Assembly (NCBI GenBank): GCA_022478985.1
Contig: JAKSZP010017344.1
Coordinates: 55,244 to 119,243, forward strand
Direction of reading: 5' to 3'
DNA length: 64,000 bases
DNA from: Massospora cicadina
Lineage: Eukaryota > Entomophthoromycota > Entomophthoromycetes > Entomophthorales > Entomophthoraceae
Below are positions 44,425 to 55,933 of the stretch, piece by piece. The first letter of the stretch is position 1. Each line of letters opens with the position of its first letter. Both the position numbers and the translations under genes were made by a program. Below the pieces are notes generated by a model. The model was not told where the DNA came from, made no database searches, and saw only the letters and a list, made by a program, of their open reading frames with translations.

Positions 44425-47400
44425 TTGAGGGAGCATCCAACTGCCAGTGTACACTGCAACTATAGAGCAGTGATCCATGGCCAACCACCCAAGCGTAGGG
44501 AAGTCAATCCACCCATCTGTGCGAAGCACATAGAAATGGACAGCTTGCCTGTGCAGATATTAAATAATAAAATGAAGGATGCCAAGATAGATGTACCATC
44601 TGATGGACTTCCTGCTGGCCCATGCCCCTACATAATTAATAACAGGGAAGGCCTGATAAACATGTGCATATCAAATAACAATTTGGTGACACAAATGATG
44701 ATGAAATACATGAACGCATTGAAGGGTCACAGAGCCCTTGCAACTAGTATAGATAATGGAGCTGACTCCCCAGGATTGGTGTCTACCAACAACCAGATGA
44801 CAGGTGTTACCCTTGGGAAGCAAGGCCCAATGCCAAGAACAGCAGTGTCAGGAATATTCCCCACTGGACCTCATCCAGTGGAGGGGATCAGGGCCTCGCA
44901 GGGTAAAATAATTTTTGGAAAAAATAAAAAACCCAGATGAAGTATTGGTTGGATCTGAAACTGACTCAGATTTGATCACAATAATCAGCCACTCAAACTA
45001 ACAGGGCAATGACATAAAAAGTTTTCTGCTAATATAGAAAAACTTACCAAATTTGCTCAGAGTATTTGAGTAAAGGAGAAGTCAGGCACAAGTTCTGATA
45101 AGGCCCAGTGGGGGGGAGAATGGTCCCCAACCAAAATTGATCTGGCACCCTGAGTAAATTTTTAGGCATGATCCCCAATGCACTATCAGGTACAATCTCT
45201 AATAAATTTATATCAACAGTGGGGTCTGGCTCAACCAAGAATTGATAGCCAATCCCAAACAGACTATTGGAAACAAACCCTGACAATTCTAAGCTATTGA
45301 AGGGAGCTAGATTAGCACAAAGTCAATTGCTAAACTAATACAAACTATCAGGGACCAACCCCAATGGTGGTGAAGCTATATCAGGGACCAAATCCAAGGG
45401 ATTGGACACTTGATAAAAGTCAGCAAAAAAAAACTAAAAGTACTACCAGAAGTGACTAAAACCCTGACAGTGGTCAAGTTGGTGGCTAGGACCCCAGTGA
45501 AATATACCCCAATTCAGACAGACATGTTAGCATATCATGGCATGTCTGCCCATAAAGTCAAACAATGGGAGGCCTTCCAGTTCCTGTACTCAACAATGAC
45601 TCAATGGGTCTCCAAAAATATCAAACCAGCTATCACAGATATGTGGCAAGACCACAAGTTTTTCTGCTGGAGTGGCCAAATACTGGCTCAATACCCAAAT
45701 CTCAATCAACATGGCAATACTCTTCAAGGCATCATGAGTTCAGACTGAAGATGCCCTGGAATTGATGAAAATCCCCATGGAGAACAAGGTGATCAAGACT
45801 GCAATTTGCAAAGATTTAAAACTGGTGGATGCAAAGGCCTGGATGGATGCCAGCATTGACCTTTTAAATGTGATAGAGTATAACAAGTCTGTTATTACAG
45901 CACAATCTGCTCAAGCCATTGGGAGCTCAGGCCTCAACCCAACAGAATTAACTGAATATGCAAAACAATTCTTGAACATCTCAACTGCCCTTGAATGGGC
46001 CTGACAATATTCCAGTAGACATGGCACTGGAATAGTATAATATCACATTCTCCCCAGAGGAGGCACTACCATGGATCACAGCTGGGTTCAAGGCCACCAA
46101 GGCCCTACACTGGTCATACACCCAAATCCCACCAACCACTGCATCAGACCTGATGAAAATGGGCTGGACAAAGGAAAAAGTGGTGGAGTGGGGACCATTC
46201 TGGGATTGGTCACTGGAAGATGCCATAAACTGGTCCACCAACAGATTCACACTGATAGAAATGACATACTGGTTCTAAGCGGGGCCAGCATAGACCTAGT
46301 GCACAAATGGGCAGAGCTGGGGGTGACTAAACCAATTCATGAAACCCTTAGAGGCCAACCCTTCCCTATTGAAAAGTGGAAAATATGGCATGACATCATA
46401 ACAATTGCTGAAGCTGCAGACTGGGATGCAGCGGGGTTCACCCCAGAGTCAGCCCAACCGTGGATGGAACATGAGATTTCATCACAGGTGGCAATGGCGA
46501 TGAAAGGGGTCATGACCCTGGACCTGGGCCAAGAATGGTTCAAAGTGGGGATCTGCATCAAAACCTTCCAGGATTGGAAGCAATCCTTCCCAGAACCAAT
46601 GCTAGTGGCCCTATATGCCGCTGAAGGTTTCACCCCCTCCAAAGCATTCCAATGGAGTGAGGCAGGAGTTCTGGCAGCCATGGCACAAATATTTACAGAT
46701 GGGGGATGGAATAGTGTCACAGTAAGGAACTGGTGCCAGCATAGCTCAGTTACGCTGAAGTTCTTTCAAAAATACCTACAACTGACGTGCGGCCTGAAAT
46801 CTGACCTCAAGTGGTACCAACTGAGGTTCTTGCTGACAGATGCCCTTGAGTGGAAAAACCTTGGGATTGGAGCACAAATGGCTAAAAATATCAGTTGCTG
46901 AGGTATCAGCATTCATCAAATTGAAGCGTTTCTCAATTGGGGATTCAGCCTCAATGAATCAGTAAGCTGGATTTTGAAAGGGAAGACCCCCTCTGAAGTA
47001 CCCAAACCAAGAATGAAAACCAAATCTTACAGATTCAGCGGAAGCGCATACCAATGACAACACCTGGAATGGAGCTGGGAGCCACATTGAGTACATCCAT
47101 CAGTTGGTCAGTGGGGGCTTTATGGGCCGCCAGGCGCCAAAATTGTACCTAAAGGACACTATCTGAATCCATCTGCAGCTAGTGGAGGAGGAGGAATGGT
47201 CTGACCTGATATTGTCAATTTATCAGGAACTCAACGAAGTCCTAGCAGAAGGGGACTTTGATCACCACTGGGGAACCTGAACAAGAGTATATCAATATAG
47301 CAATTCCAGGCAAATTGGACTGCAAGGAACTCCTCAAAACTGGCATCAAATACAAGGGGATTTATCTGAGAACAAAGCCAACCAGATACGCCAACCAAAC

Positions 47401-48588
47401 AGCAAGGTGGGTAACCTTTCAGAGCCTCCTAACCGATCATGAATGGGAGTGGGTGAACAAAGCAATCCAGACCAGATTATATTACTATGGTTTTATGAGA
47501 ATTTTGGCAATCCAGCGGTGATTACATCACAAAGTGCCTCCACCCCTGGACAGTGGAAGCGCTTTATGAACTGGCACCCTGGATGAAACCAAACAAAATA
47601 GGCCTACCCCAATTCATCCGCCTGCCTGGCCTAAACAGGGTAGTATACATCAAACAAGAAGATGCCAAACAAGTGTGCCAGTTCTGTTACCAGACTGGCC
47701 ACACAATGGCTCAATGCCATCACCGCAAAGGTAAAACTACTTGGGAGTACAAATATGACCCCATTGGGGGGTAACCAAGGTCAGTACCAAGACTTTCCTC
47801 CACCCAAAAGCCAGAGAAGGGATCCTGCATAACCTAATGGAGGTAGCAGATATGAAACGCCAACAACAAGAATTGGATCTGGCACAAAGGGAAGCATGGA
47901 AGCAAGAAGCAGCCAAGCAACCTGAAGCAGACGATGAGCCATTTATAAATCCAAATCCCAAATTGTATGTAATGGATGTTAAGAAAGAATCCTGTACTAA
48001 CAGAGCCACATCCATCCCAAGCAGAATGGACAATCCGCTGGGGAGGAAAGATGGCAGAAGGTGAACCCAAAGAAGTCCCCCAAGAAGGGACGGATGCAGG
48101 AAGCCAACAAATTGAAATTGAAGCCCAACAAGCTGAAAGCGAATACTAAATTGAATTGGAAGTCATTGGCAAACAAACCCAAGGAGACTGGCAAAAAATC
48201 AGTAGATGCGACAAAATTGGCAAAGTCAGCTGGACAATCACTGACTAAAAAATCGAGTTCTGCTGACAAATTGAACAAAGGGGTGAGAATCTTAATGATG
48301 GAGGAGGGGGAATCCACCGCTCTGCCAGTAGGGGACAAGGGACACCCAGACCCAATCATAAAACCATCCCCATAATCCATCAATATGGAGACAGGGATAG
48401 TGACTGAATTCCCAGTGCACAGGATGCCAGGGAATATAATCCCAGTACCAACCAACTGGCCCCAAAAACCGAGTAATACCCCCCACCAACCATCAACTCC
48501 ATCTTCAGCTACCAAACAGATCTCAGTATGTGACTCGATCCATAACCCAGATAACACTAATCCTCATACCCATGAGTTGGGCAGCTAG
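44425..48588 (+). pseudogene. LINE F ORF1 protein
   Basis: Very long for an ORF1, about 1,380 codons over several frames. Open parts include 44425-44940 (start MREHPTASVHCNYRAVIHG), 45410-45748, 45762-46004, 46071-46901, 47258-47521, 47553-47774 and 48061-48375. From about 45530 to 46900 a degenerate repeat with tryptophan and Gly-Phe-x-Pro recurs (AAGFTPESAQPWM, AEGFTPSKAFQWSEAG, MGWTKEKVVEWG), suggesting stacked helical hairpins. A zinc knuckle CQFCYQTGHTMAQC lies at 47676-47717. The C-terminus is lysine-rich (KKSPKKGRMQEANKLKLKPN), typical of RNA binding. The start is uncertain. Confidence 0.7.
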
Positions 48589-48590
48589 AA

Positions 48591-51500
48591 ATGAGGATTG
48601 CAACTACAAATGCTCAGGGGATGACGAGCATACAAATGAGGAGGAGGAAAATGCACCATTTAAAAGATAATAATATTGCCTTAATTTTTATTTCAGATAT
48701 GCAAGCTGGTAACCAAAAGGAAATGGTGCCAAGCTTAAACCATGACGTGAAGAACCAATCCATGGTCCCGCCAAATAGGCTACCAAGCCCTCTGGATGGA
48801 CCATGTGGCGATCGTCACAATGGACAAGAAAATAGACATAAAATTTGTGGAGGAAACTCACGCCGGAAGAATCTTGATAATGATGGTTACAAACAGAGAA
48901 ACTGGCAAAAGCATACAAACAGTAGCAGTCTACGCTCCACCAAGGCTCCACAAAAACCATATTTTTTGGGAATATTTAGTGGATGTGCCATCTGAAGTGA
49001 CAACCGTAATAGCAGGAGAACTGAACTTTTGGATGAATGTGAGCTGGGATTTGTTCCTGACAAGAGAACGTCCCAACAGAAAGGCCAACGAGATTCTGGA
49101 TTACATAGTCAAATTGGGGATGTGCCTAACGATTGACAAAGAGGATGATGACCTGGCCAACTTAATGTGATGTCATATGACTCTGCTTGATCCCCACAGT
49201 CTGGATCACGTTTATACTATATTTAGTGTCATCAGATCTCAAGCCAATGACATCCAACAGCAAGGTAAGCATAAATGCTGAAAGTGACCACATGGTCATC
49301 CATGTGGATATTGATCTTGATGAACCCCCAAGGAACCACAAATGGCAACTGGCACCAGCCACGCTGAGGGACGGGTAATGGCACCAAAAGATTGACGCAG
49401 GACTGGATTGACTGGTAGCATATATAGACAACCGCCTGGAGTTGGACCCATTATAATGATGGACTCGGATCAAAGTTGAAACTGAAGCATGATAGCATGA
49501 AGTTTGAAAAAGTGACCTCCTACAAGAAAACTGCCGCCGCAAAGCAGCTGAAGTCTAAATTAGAAAGGCTGAGGCTCACCCAGTGGGACAGCGAAGACTG
49601 GTGGAGTGAGTACCAAACAACGCACAAAAAGTATCAGGCCATAATGATGAAGCAAGACTTGGAGAGATGGACCAATGTGACTTACCAATATCAGAGCCTA
49701 GTGGGGACAATGACCAAAGAGGGCCTGAAGCACCTCAAGGAAATTCAAACCAAGGCTAGGATACAGGAAGTGGAGACAGCAGAAGGGGGAGTATCAACAG
49801 ATCCAGAAACAATCAAGCGCAAGGTCAAGTAATTCTATGGTAATCTTTTCTGACAATGAGAAACGAGCGAATCAGCAACAAATACCCTTATTGACCTGGA
49901 CAAGCTGGCACTAGGGGGCTTTACGCTGGAAGATGTCACCAAATTATCCGCCAAAATCTCTATTGATGAAGTTAAGAGGGTGCTAAAGTAGTCTCCAAGG
50001 ATGAAAGCACCAGGCCCCAACAATATGTGCACAGAAATATACAGTGCATTCCACAACTGCATCGCACCAGAGCTCAAAGCCCTCTTTAACCACTGTTTAC
50101 AAAATGGCCAGAAAATTCCAGGGGGCCAAGAGACCTGAATTGTACTCTTATACAAAAAGGGACTCCGACGCCAACTTCAGAACTGGTGCCTGATTACACT
50201 ATCAAACACTGATTATAAACTGCTCACATGCATACTATCTAATTGGCTGATGGCAATGGCACCGCACACACTCCATAAAGCCCATAACGGCTTCATCAAA
50301 GGCTGGAGTATATGGGACAGCATTGGTTCAGTCCAAAGTGTACTCCAGGATGTGAGGGGTATTGAGCTGGGGTACCTTATGTTCCTCAACATGGAAAAGG
50401 CATATGACCAAGTAGTGTGGTCATTCCTAAATGAGGCGCTAAAGGCAGTCAGTATCCCTGACACTTTTTGAGCATTGATCTTGACGCTGTACTTGGGCCT
50501 GATAACAAAGGTGATTGTCGCAGATGACATAACCAACTAAATCCCAGTCAGGTGGGGTCTCCAATAAGGTGACCCTATGTCACCAATACTCTTTAATTTT
50601 GCAGCCAACATTCTGCTGGTGGCAGCGGACGCAAAACTCTGGGGCCTAGTCCACCCTAATCAAATGCCACTGAAGATGCTAGCATCCACTGATAACACAG
50701 TAGTAGGCATAATCTCACTGACTGACCTCCAGGGCGCCAAGGAACTATTGAAATTTTACCAGCTAGCTTTGTTACAAAAGTCTACTTGGCAAAACCTCAG
50801 TGATGAGGATCATCAACTTAGACTTCAGCCCACCGATTGACACAACGCCAATCATGAACTCCCAGACAATCCAATACCTCAGGAAACTATTCAATGATAT
50901 AGGACCAGTGGTACTGGAGACTGAACAGGAAGTATTGTCAAGCTCATCAATCCAAATGGCATGCTGGAAGAACGCCAGACTATGCCTCAAGGAGAAATTT
51001 GCAGGCAATCAACGTCTTCATCTTCTCTAAGTTGTGGTACATCGCTCATGTGCTGATAATGAGTCCAAACCTAGAGAAGAAAATCAGTACAATGCTCCAA
51101 ATCTTCCTGTGGTTTTGGAAAAGGTGACGCCTATAGCGCTGGAAGCCCTGTCAAAACCAAAGAACAAAGGAGGCATGGGCCTCTTGGACTTTGAATCTCA
51201 CGCCTGGCGAATATGGGGGAAGTCGTTCCTTAAGCTAACACACAGACACACATGCGTTGCCCGACCCTAGCATGGGGCGTGAACTGGGAAAGAGCCCAAG
51301 GTCTTCAAGAGCCAGTCTCACCCCGCTCAATACATGAATGGATGGTACATCACCCGTGGATAACCTCCCGAAAGGGTACTTCACACCTTACTGACAACTA
51401 TGCAATTGGGCCATGCACTAGGGTGGATAGTCATTTGAGCAATTGTCCCAAGATGCTGATCAAATTCAAAAGGACATCAAAGAACATAATTCCGCAATGA

Positions 51501-52130
51501 TTTCCGCAACAAGCTGGGAAGAGTGTAACCAAATTACCAACAAATACACAACCAAGTTGATCAAAAATAAGGTACAAATTGACGCTGATAGAATATGGGG
51601 ATCCACTCCTGAAACTGGGATGCAATCTGCCCACCCATCCACAGATCCTAAATGACTGGACTACCAAAGGCCACGACACCAGTTACATGACAAAGGAGTT
51701 GATTTTGGGCCTGAACTCCCATTTGGTAATGGCCAAACAGTGTTTGGTAACCTGGCAGATCCTAAACCAGGCATTAAAATTGGGCAAGCACAGTGGGCTG
51801 GAATACTAGCACAAAGAGTGCCCCATATGCACTGAAACTGAAGCAGACATCATCACCGTTATTATGAATGCGCCATGTTCAAGAAATACTGGTACACAAT
51901 GTGAAACATCCTATCAGGCAAACAATTGCTGATGGGAATAAATTCATTGCAGGATCTTTTCTCCATGAAAACCCTGAGAATGGCTCCAATCCAACTATGA
52001 GCCTTCATTTACTATTATTGTGTATGGGCAGTTCACTGTGCACTCGTTGCCAAGATTTTGAGCAATGAGCGCCCCCACCACATAGGTTTGGTATTGAAGA
52101 CCAATCAGATTATTTTTTATCAGCTCCGTC
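48591..52130 (+). pseudogene. LINE F ORF2: endonuclease and reverse transcriptase
   Basis: ATG 48591, two bases after the ORF1 stop. The endonuclease has RIATTNAQGMTS at the start, GRILIMMVTNRETG and VAVYAPPRLHKN near 48870-48950, VIAGELNF near 49010 (GDFN expected), and SDHMVIHVDI near 49285. The reverse transcriptase has MKAPGPNN near 50000, WCLITLSNTDYKLL near 50185-50225, HNGFIKGWSIWDSIGSV near 50285-50335, LNMEKAYDQVVWSFL near 50388, and GDPMSPILFNFAAN near 50570. The catalytic YADD-type box reads STDN near 50690. A CPICTE...H...C motif lies near 51818-51880. At least ten stops or frame changes. Confidence 0.85.
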
Positions 52131-52374
52131 AGATCTCAAAATTTTTGTGCCTAATCCCCAGGTGTTATAAAGCTGCATGTTTGGCTTTCCCTGCTGGATC
52201 GCTTGTTGTACATGATGAGGCAACTAATTGACTGAGAATCAAATGGCCTGTAAGCCCGCCAATGCTAGAACCTTGGCTAGCAATGGTGATCGCCAATCTG
52301 CAATGGTTGAGGGGTGCTAGAACTCTAGCAGCCCAAACTTCCAGTTTTTTTAATCTTGGCCAAATTGCCTGTAT

Positions 52375-52834
52375 TCCGCCCTCCCCTCTTACTTTCCATT
52401 TTTTTAGATTCAGTAGTAGCAGGAACCACCCTGCATGAAAACCACCCAAATCTTCCTTTTTAACTCCATATCATCAATTAATTGATTAATGATAAGAGGG
52501 GATGGAGGAAATTATGTTCATCCTAGCCAGAACAGGTTTTGAACCTGTTACAGCATTTTTACCCCTCTTACTTTCCTTAAAAATTCATTTTAAAATAAAG
52601 TATGGAGTTTTAAAAAATAACTGGGTGTAGTTGTGCACACCTGTAACCACACAAGCTAAGGTGAGGTAAAAATTCTGTAACAGTTTCAAAACCTGTTCTG
52701 GCTATAATGAACATAATTTCCTCCATCCCCTCTTATCATTAATTAATTAGTTGATGATATTAAGTTAAAAAGGAAGATTTGGGTGGTTGTCATGCAGGGT
52801 GGTTCCTACTACTGCCAAATCTTTTTTAAAGAAA
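52375..52834. repeat. Inverted repeat at the 3' end of LINE F
   Basis: Left arm about 52390-52560 is the reverse complement of right arm about 52660-52815, with some differences. Both arms carry AGGTTCAAAACCTG-like palindromic sequence, CCTCCATCCCCTCTTATCA and GATTTGGGTGGTTGTCATGC (right-arm orientation). The spacer is about 100 bp. In RNA this would form a long hairpin at the LINE 3' end. Confidence 0.85.
52618..52834 (+). mobile_element. SINE-like unit with 7SL-like head
   Basis: The first 45 bases, ACTGGGTGTAGTTGTGCACA then CCTGTAACC and AGCTAAGGTGAGG, resemble the 5' Alu domain of 7SL RNA (GGYGYGGT, GCCTGTARYC, AGCTA..GGCTGAGG). A B-box-like GTTTCAAAACC follows at about 52683. It may be a SINE fused to, or sharing its 3' end with, the LINE. 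No separate target duplication is seen inside LINE F. Tentative. Confidence 0.4.
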
Positions 52835-52852
52835 ATATGCAATACTCCAATA

Positions 52853-53355
52853 TGTTAACTTTTGACAGTATTTATGGACAGGATCTTATTTCTATATAGA
52901 ATCTTAGCAAGGATATGACAGCTTGCTAAGTATTAATATATGTAGTGATAAAACAATTACTGTCAGAAAATTATAGTCAATCTACTGTACCCCCAGCTGG
53001 TATATTTAAAATTTTTTATTAGCAATAGTAAAACTACCAAGGATCAAACAATTGGATTCAAATAGTGTCACCCTAGACCTGCCTGCTATAATTTTTTTGA
53101 GTGATGGAGATCTCTTTGTAAGCCAAAAACCCATTTTATTAGTTCTTCACTTTATAACTTAGTCAATATCATATATATAAGAAATATAGAGAATCTCAAT
53201 GATAATATCATTTGAGACCCTATATAAACAGAAAGCTAGTTAAAAAGGCATATATGTCAAGGTTTTTATAGTAAAGACAAATAATTCAATAAATTGTAAA
53301 GATGATACTGATCTTTATTATCTAGTAGAAACCTGTACCAAGTATCAGATGATTA
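52853..53355. other. AT-rich non-coding interval
   Basis: Between LINE F and element E; no feature recognised. Confidence 0.5.
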
Positions 53356-53360
53356 CAAGT

Positions 53361-54186
53361 TGTGACAGTTGAAGTCTATCCTCAGCATCACATTGCCCTG
53401 ATCTTTGGTAAGACAGGGCAGGCTGTGTCTGGATGTATGGAGGAGGAGGGGGCGTTGGTCCTGGCAAGGACGCCTAAGGGGCAGGAGCTTGAAGGAGGCC
53501 AAGGAGCAAGATGGACGTCCAAAATCAAGGAAAAACGGGAATTGAGTAACAGGGATAGTTTTGAGATTCAATTTGAATTCAAATCGAGAATGGAATGGAA
53601 CGGATGCTTGGAATTTTCGCAGTTCGCTCAGGATTCAAAATGGAACTGGCGCGGAACTGTTGAGGATCAGAAATGGTACATAACCATTGAGTGAGGATTC
53701 CGCGATCCTGCTGTAAGGTTTACACCAAGTATCAGTCAGATTAGCACCATAAGCTTGTGTTATATTTTATATTAGCTTGTAGCATGTGTATATAGGGAAG
53801 GAACTGGGAGCTGGAGGCTTCTCAGTTCTGTTTTCTATCAACCTGGCCAAAATTAAATAAAAGAACTTTAAAATTCATATATTTATAGTTTGAGTTTATT
53901 TTAAAATATTGCCTAACTGCAGCCATGTTTGGCTTGAATCAACAAGAATTGGACTTTGAGAGTGAGCTTGGGAGAGCTATTGCCTCCCTTTATACATTGT
54001 CTTGGAGTCAAGGCATGTTGCTGGGGTTAAGTATATTTGCAACTGTCTTCCAGGGGGTGCTTGTCCAATCTTGTAGCGCGCGCACAAGGAGAGTAGTATC
54101 AGGAGCCCTGTCAGCCCTATGGTCTGTAACATGGATCCTGTTGCCCAACTCATTTGTGGCTCATTGAAAGGAGCCAGTGCGTTACA
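53361..54186 (+). repeat. 5' LTR of element E
   Basis: 826 bp, TGTGACAG...GTTACA. It contains a TATA box (53789-53794) and a possible polyadenylation signal AATAAA (about 53855). It differs from the 3' LTR at roughly seven bases and by one GC dinucleotide in the GCGCGCGC run near 54076. Confidence 0.93.
53789..53794 (+). promoter_or_regulatory. TATA box of element E
   Basis: TATATA in both LTRs. Transcription would be expected about 25-32 bp downstream, near 53814-53826, which is where the sequence complementary to the priming site lies. Confidence 0.55.
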
Positions 54187-54188
54187 TT

Positions 54189-54198
54189 AAACAGAACT
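54189..54198 (+). other. Candidate self-priming site of element E
   Basis: AAACAGAACT, 2 nt inside the 5' LTR boundary, is perfectly complementary over 10 nt to AGTTCTGTTT at 53824-53833 in the LTR, at the predicted 5' end of the transcript. In Tf1 the first bases of the mRNA fold onto such a site and prime minus-strand DNA. Confidence 0.6.
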
Positions 54199-54349
54199 CA
54201 TTTACTTTCCTGTCGTTGTGGTGGCAAGCAAAAGAGGTGCCAGAAGAAGTTGTGTTTCCAAAGTGGTATAACCATACTGCAACACTCTTGATGGTGATAT
54301 TCTCCACTGCCTTTTTGCTTCATGAATTATACTGGGTTTTGGAGTGTGT

Positions 54350-54945
54350 GTCCCGGAATGGTGGGAAAGTGGTAGGGCCTGGGAAGGATAAAGGAAGAAT
54401 TCCCACGGTTTTGAAATTGAAAGACTTGGAACTGATCCACCAGACGTTTAGCCGGGTTCAGTTTCAGGGACATTTGACAAAGGCAGCGGGTGGGGAGGGA
54501 TTCGTTTGCCTTGCAGTTAAGTCAGGGTTCTGTTGGCACTTCCAGTAAAGCAGTCCAACTGGGTGCGAGAACTTTTGGAAGAGCAGTCAGGGTTACCCAT
54601 ATCAGTGGAGGAATGTCTGGATTGGATTGATTGTGCAGCATGTCCAGATTAGACGCAGGATTTGGCCTGGGCGGCTTTACTGCAGTGTGGTCAAGGGAAG
54701 AAGTCAGTGGAGGAGTATGGCCATATGTTCCGCGCATTGGCAAGAGAAGCAAAGGCACCTGAGTCTCAGCTTCCACGCATGTTTCGCCAAAACTTGCAAG
54801 CTGATCTATTATTGGCAATGGCGGCGGTGAAACCTGCAGCGACGTTGGAGGAAGAGGTGGGTTTGGCCTTGCAGGTAGAACGACAGTTGAGTTTGGTACG
54901 GGCCTGTCAGGAAGTTGTGCGAACCCCAATGGGATTCTGAGGACA
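54350..54945 (+). pseudogene. Element E gag
   Basis: A frame through 54548-54940 reads SNWVRELLEEQSGLP, a stop, then LAWAALLQCGQGKKSVEEYG and MFRQNLQADLLLAMAA, the helical capsid-like domain of retrotransposon Gag. It ends at a TGA near 54938. No cysteine-rich zinc knuckle follows, as in Tf1. The true start is unclear; a long frame beginning at 54177 starts inside the LTR and is probably not the gene start. Confidence 0.65.
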
Positions 54946-55003
54946 GAGTGGTGAAAGAAGGGCAGGTTCCGAGCCCATATAAGGTTCTAAGGGGTTTAGC
55001 TAT

Positions 55004-55933
55004 GTGGAGGAAGGGAAGAAAAGTCAAGGGAATCCTGAGGGTATGGTGGAGGTGCGAGAGACAAGGATTCCCATCGAGATTACCACTCAGGATCCTGAGG
55101 CTCAGAATAAGAAGGCTCCTTATAATTTTCACAAGAAACCGGTGAATCTGGTACCTCAAAATAAACCGCTTACTTCATCTTATCCTTATCTGATTTTGCC
55201 CATCAGTGTGCTTGTGGGGGATGAAGGAATGGATTGCGGTGAAGTTCTGGCTTTGATTGATACTGGAGCTGGGGAAAATTATGTTGAGGAGAAGTGGGCA
55301 AGAAGCCATGGATTGTCATTACAGAAGGATGGATGGGTGAAGTTGGCAGACACCTCCAAAAGAACGGCGGTTTGGCGAGTACAGGCCAAGGTCCTGTTGA
55401 GGCAAGGCCTGGAGGTATTCAGGGAGGAGTTTCACGCCGTAGCTCACCTGCCACATTCTGTGGTGCTGGGGATGAGATGGTGGCACCATGTCCGTCCACA
55501 GTTTAATATGAAGAGAGAGAGGGTTCTGCTGTCACCTAGAGGTCAGGGGACGTGTGAATGGACGTTTCAGTCCCAGGGTTCGATGGTGAAGCACATGGGT
55601 GGAATCACCTCAAGTGTGTCAGCGGAAGGATTGCCAAGGGAGTATCAGGATTTCGCGGAGGTGTTTGAGCCTAAAGGTGATGCGCCCTTTTCACCTACAG
55701 GGGATTTTGCATTTGGATTCCGGTTCAAGGAAGGCTCTGAGTTACCAAAGGGTTGTCCAGTCTATCCATTGAATCCCCAGGCCCGAGAGGCATTGGAGAG
55801 TTATGTCCATAAGATGCTGGATATGGGTTTGATTGCGCCTTCCAAGTCGCCGGTGGTTTCGCCAGTCCTGTTGGTTCCCAAGTCAGGGGGGAGTTACGTC
55901 CTTGTGTTGATTTCTGACGCCTTAATGAGGTAA
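55004..55933 (+). pseudogene. Element E pol, part 1: protease and start of reverse transcriptase
   Basis: 309 codons open. Aspartic protease with catalytic ALIDTGAGENYVEEKW near 55249-55296 and the C-terminal VVLGMRWW near 55460-55485. It then runs into the reverse transcriptase N-terminus: FAEVFEPKGDAPFSPTGD, PVYPLNPQAREALESYV and MGLIAPSKSPVVSPVLLVPK. At about 55887-55892 a run of six G shifts the frame; in the other frame RT sequence continues but a TGA interrupts it at about 55916-55918. Confidence 0.85.

Larger units (their letters stand above)
44361..52834 (+). mobile_element. LINE F: L1/Tx1-like retrotransposon, full length
   Basis: 8,474 bp between perfect 18-bp duplications ATATGCAATACTCCAATA (44343-44360, 52835-52852). 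Two reading frames: ORF1 (about 44425-48588) with a zinc knuckle, and ORF2 (48591 to about 52130) with an apurinic-type endonuclease, reverse transcriptase and C-terminal cysteine/histidine motif. The 3' end is an inverted repeat (52375-52834). The RT motifs (KAPGP, TLSNTDYKLL, GFIKG, KAYDQV, GDPMSPILFN) place it near L1/Tx1 elements. Many stops and frameshifts and a changed catalytic box show it is inactive. Confidence 0.9.

Noticed and set aside
47997..48557. 186-codon open frame on the minus strand
   Set aside because: It is the complement of the lysine- and proline-rich end of LINE F ORF1. Its cysteine- and phenylalanine-rich composition is what antisense reading of that region gives.
54177..54548. 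123-codon frame as the gag start of element E
   Set aside because: Its ATG lies inside the LTR, upstream of the priming site, and its N-terminal half shows no Gag-like sequence. The supported Gag domain is in the region after it.
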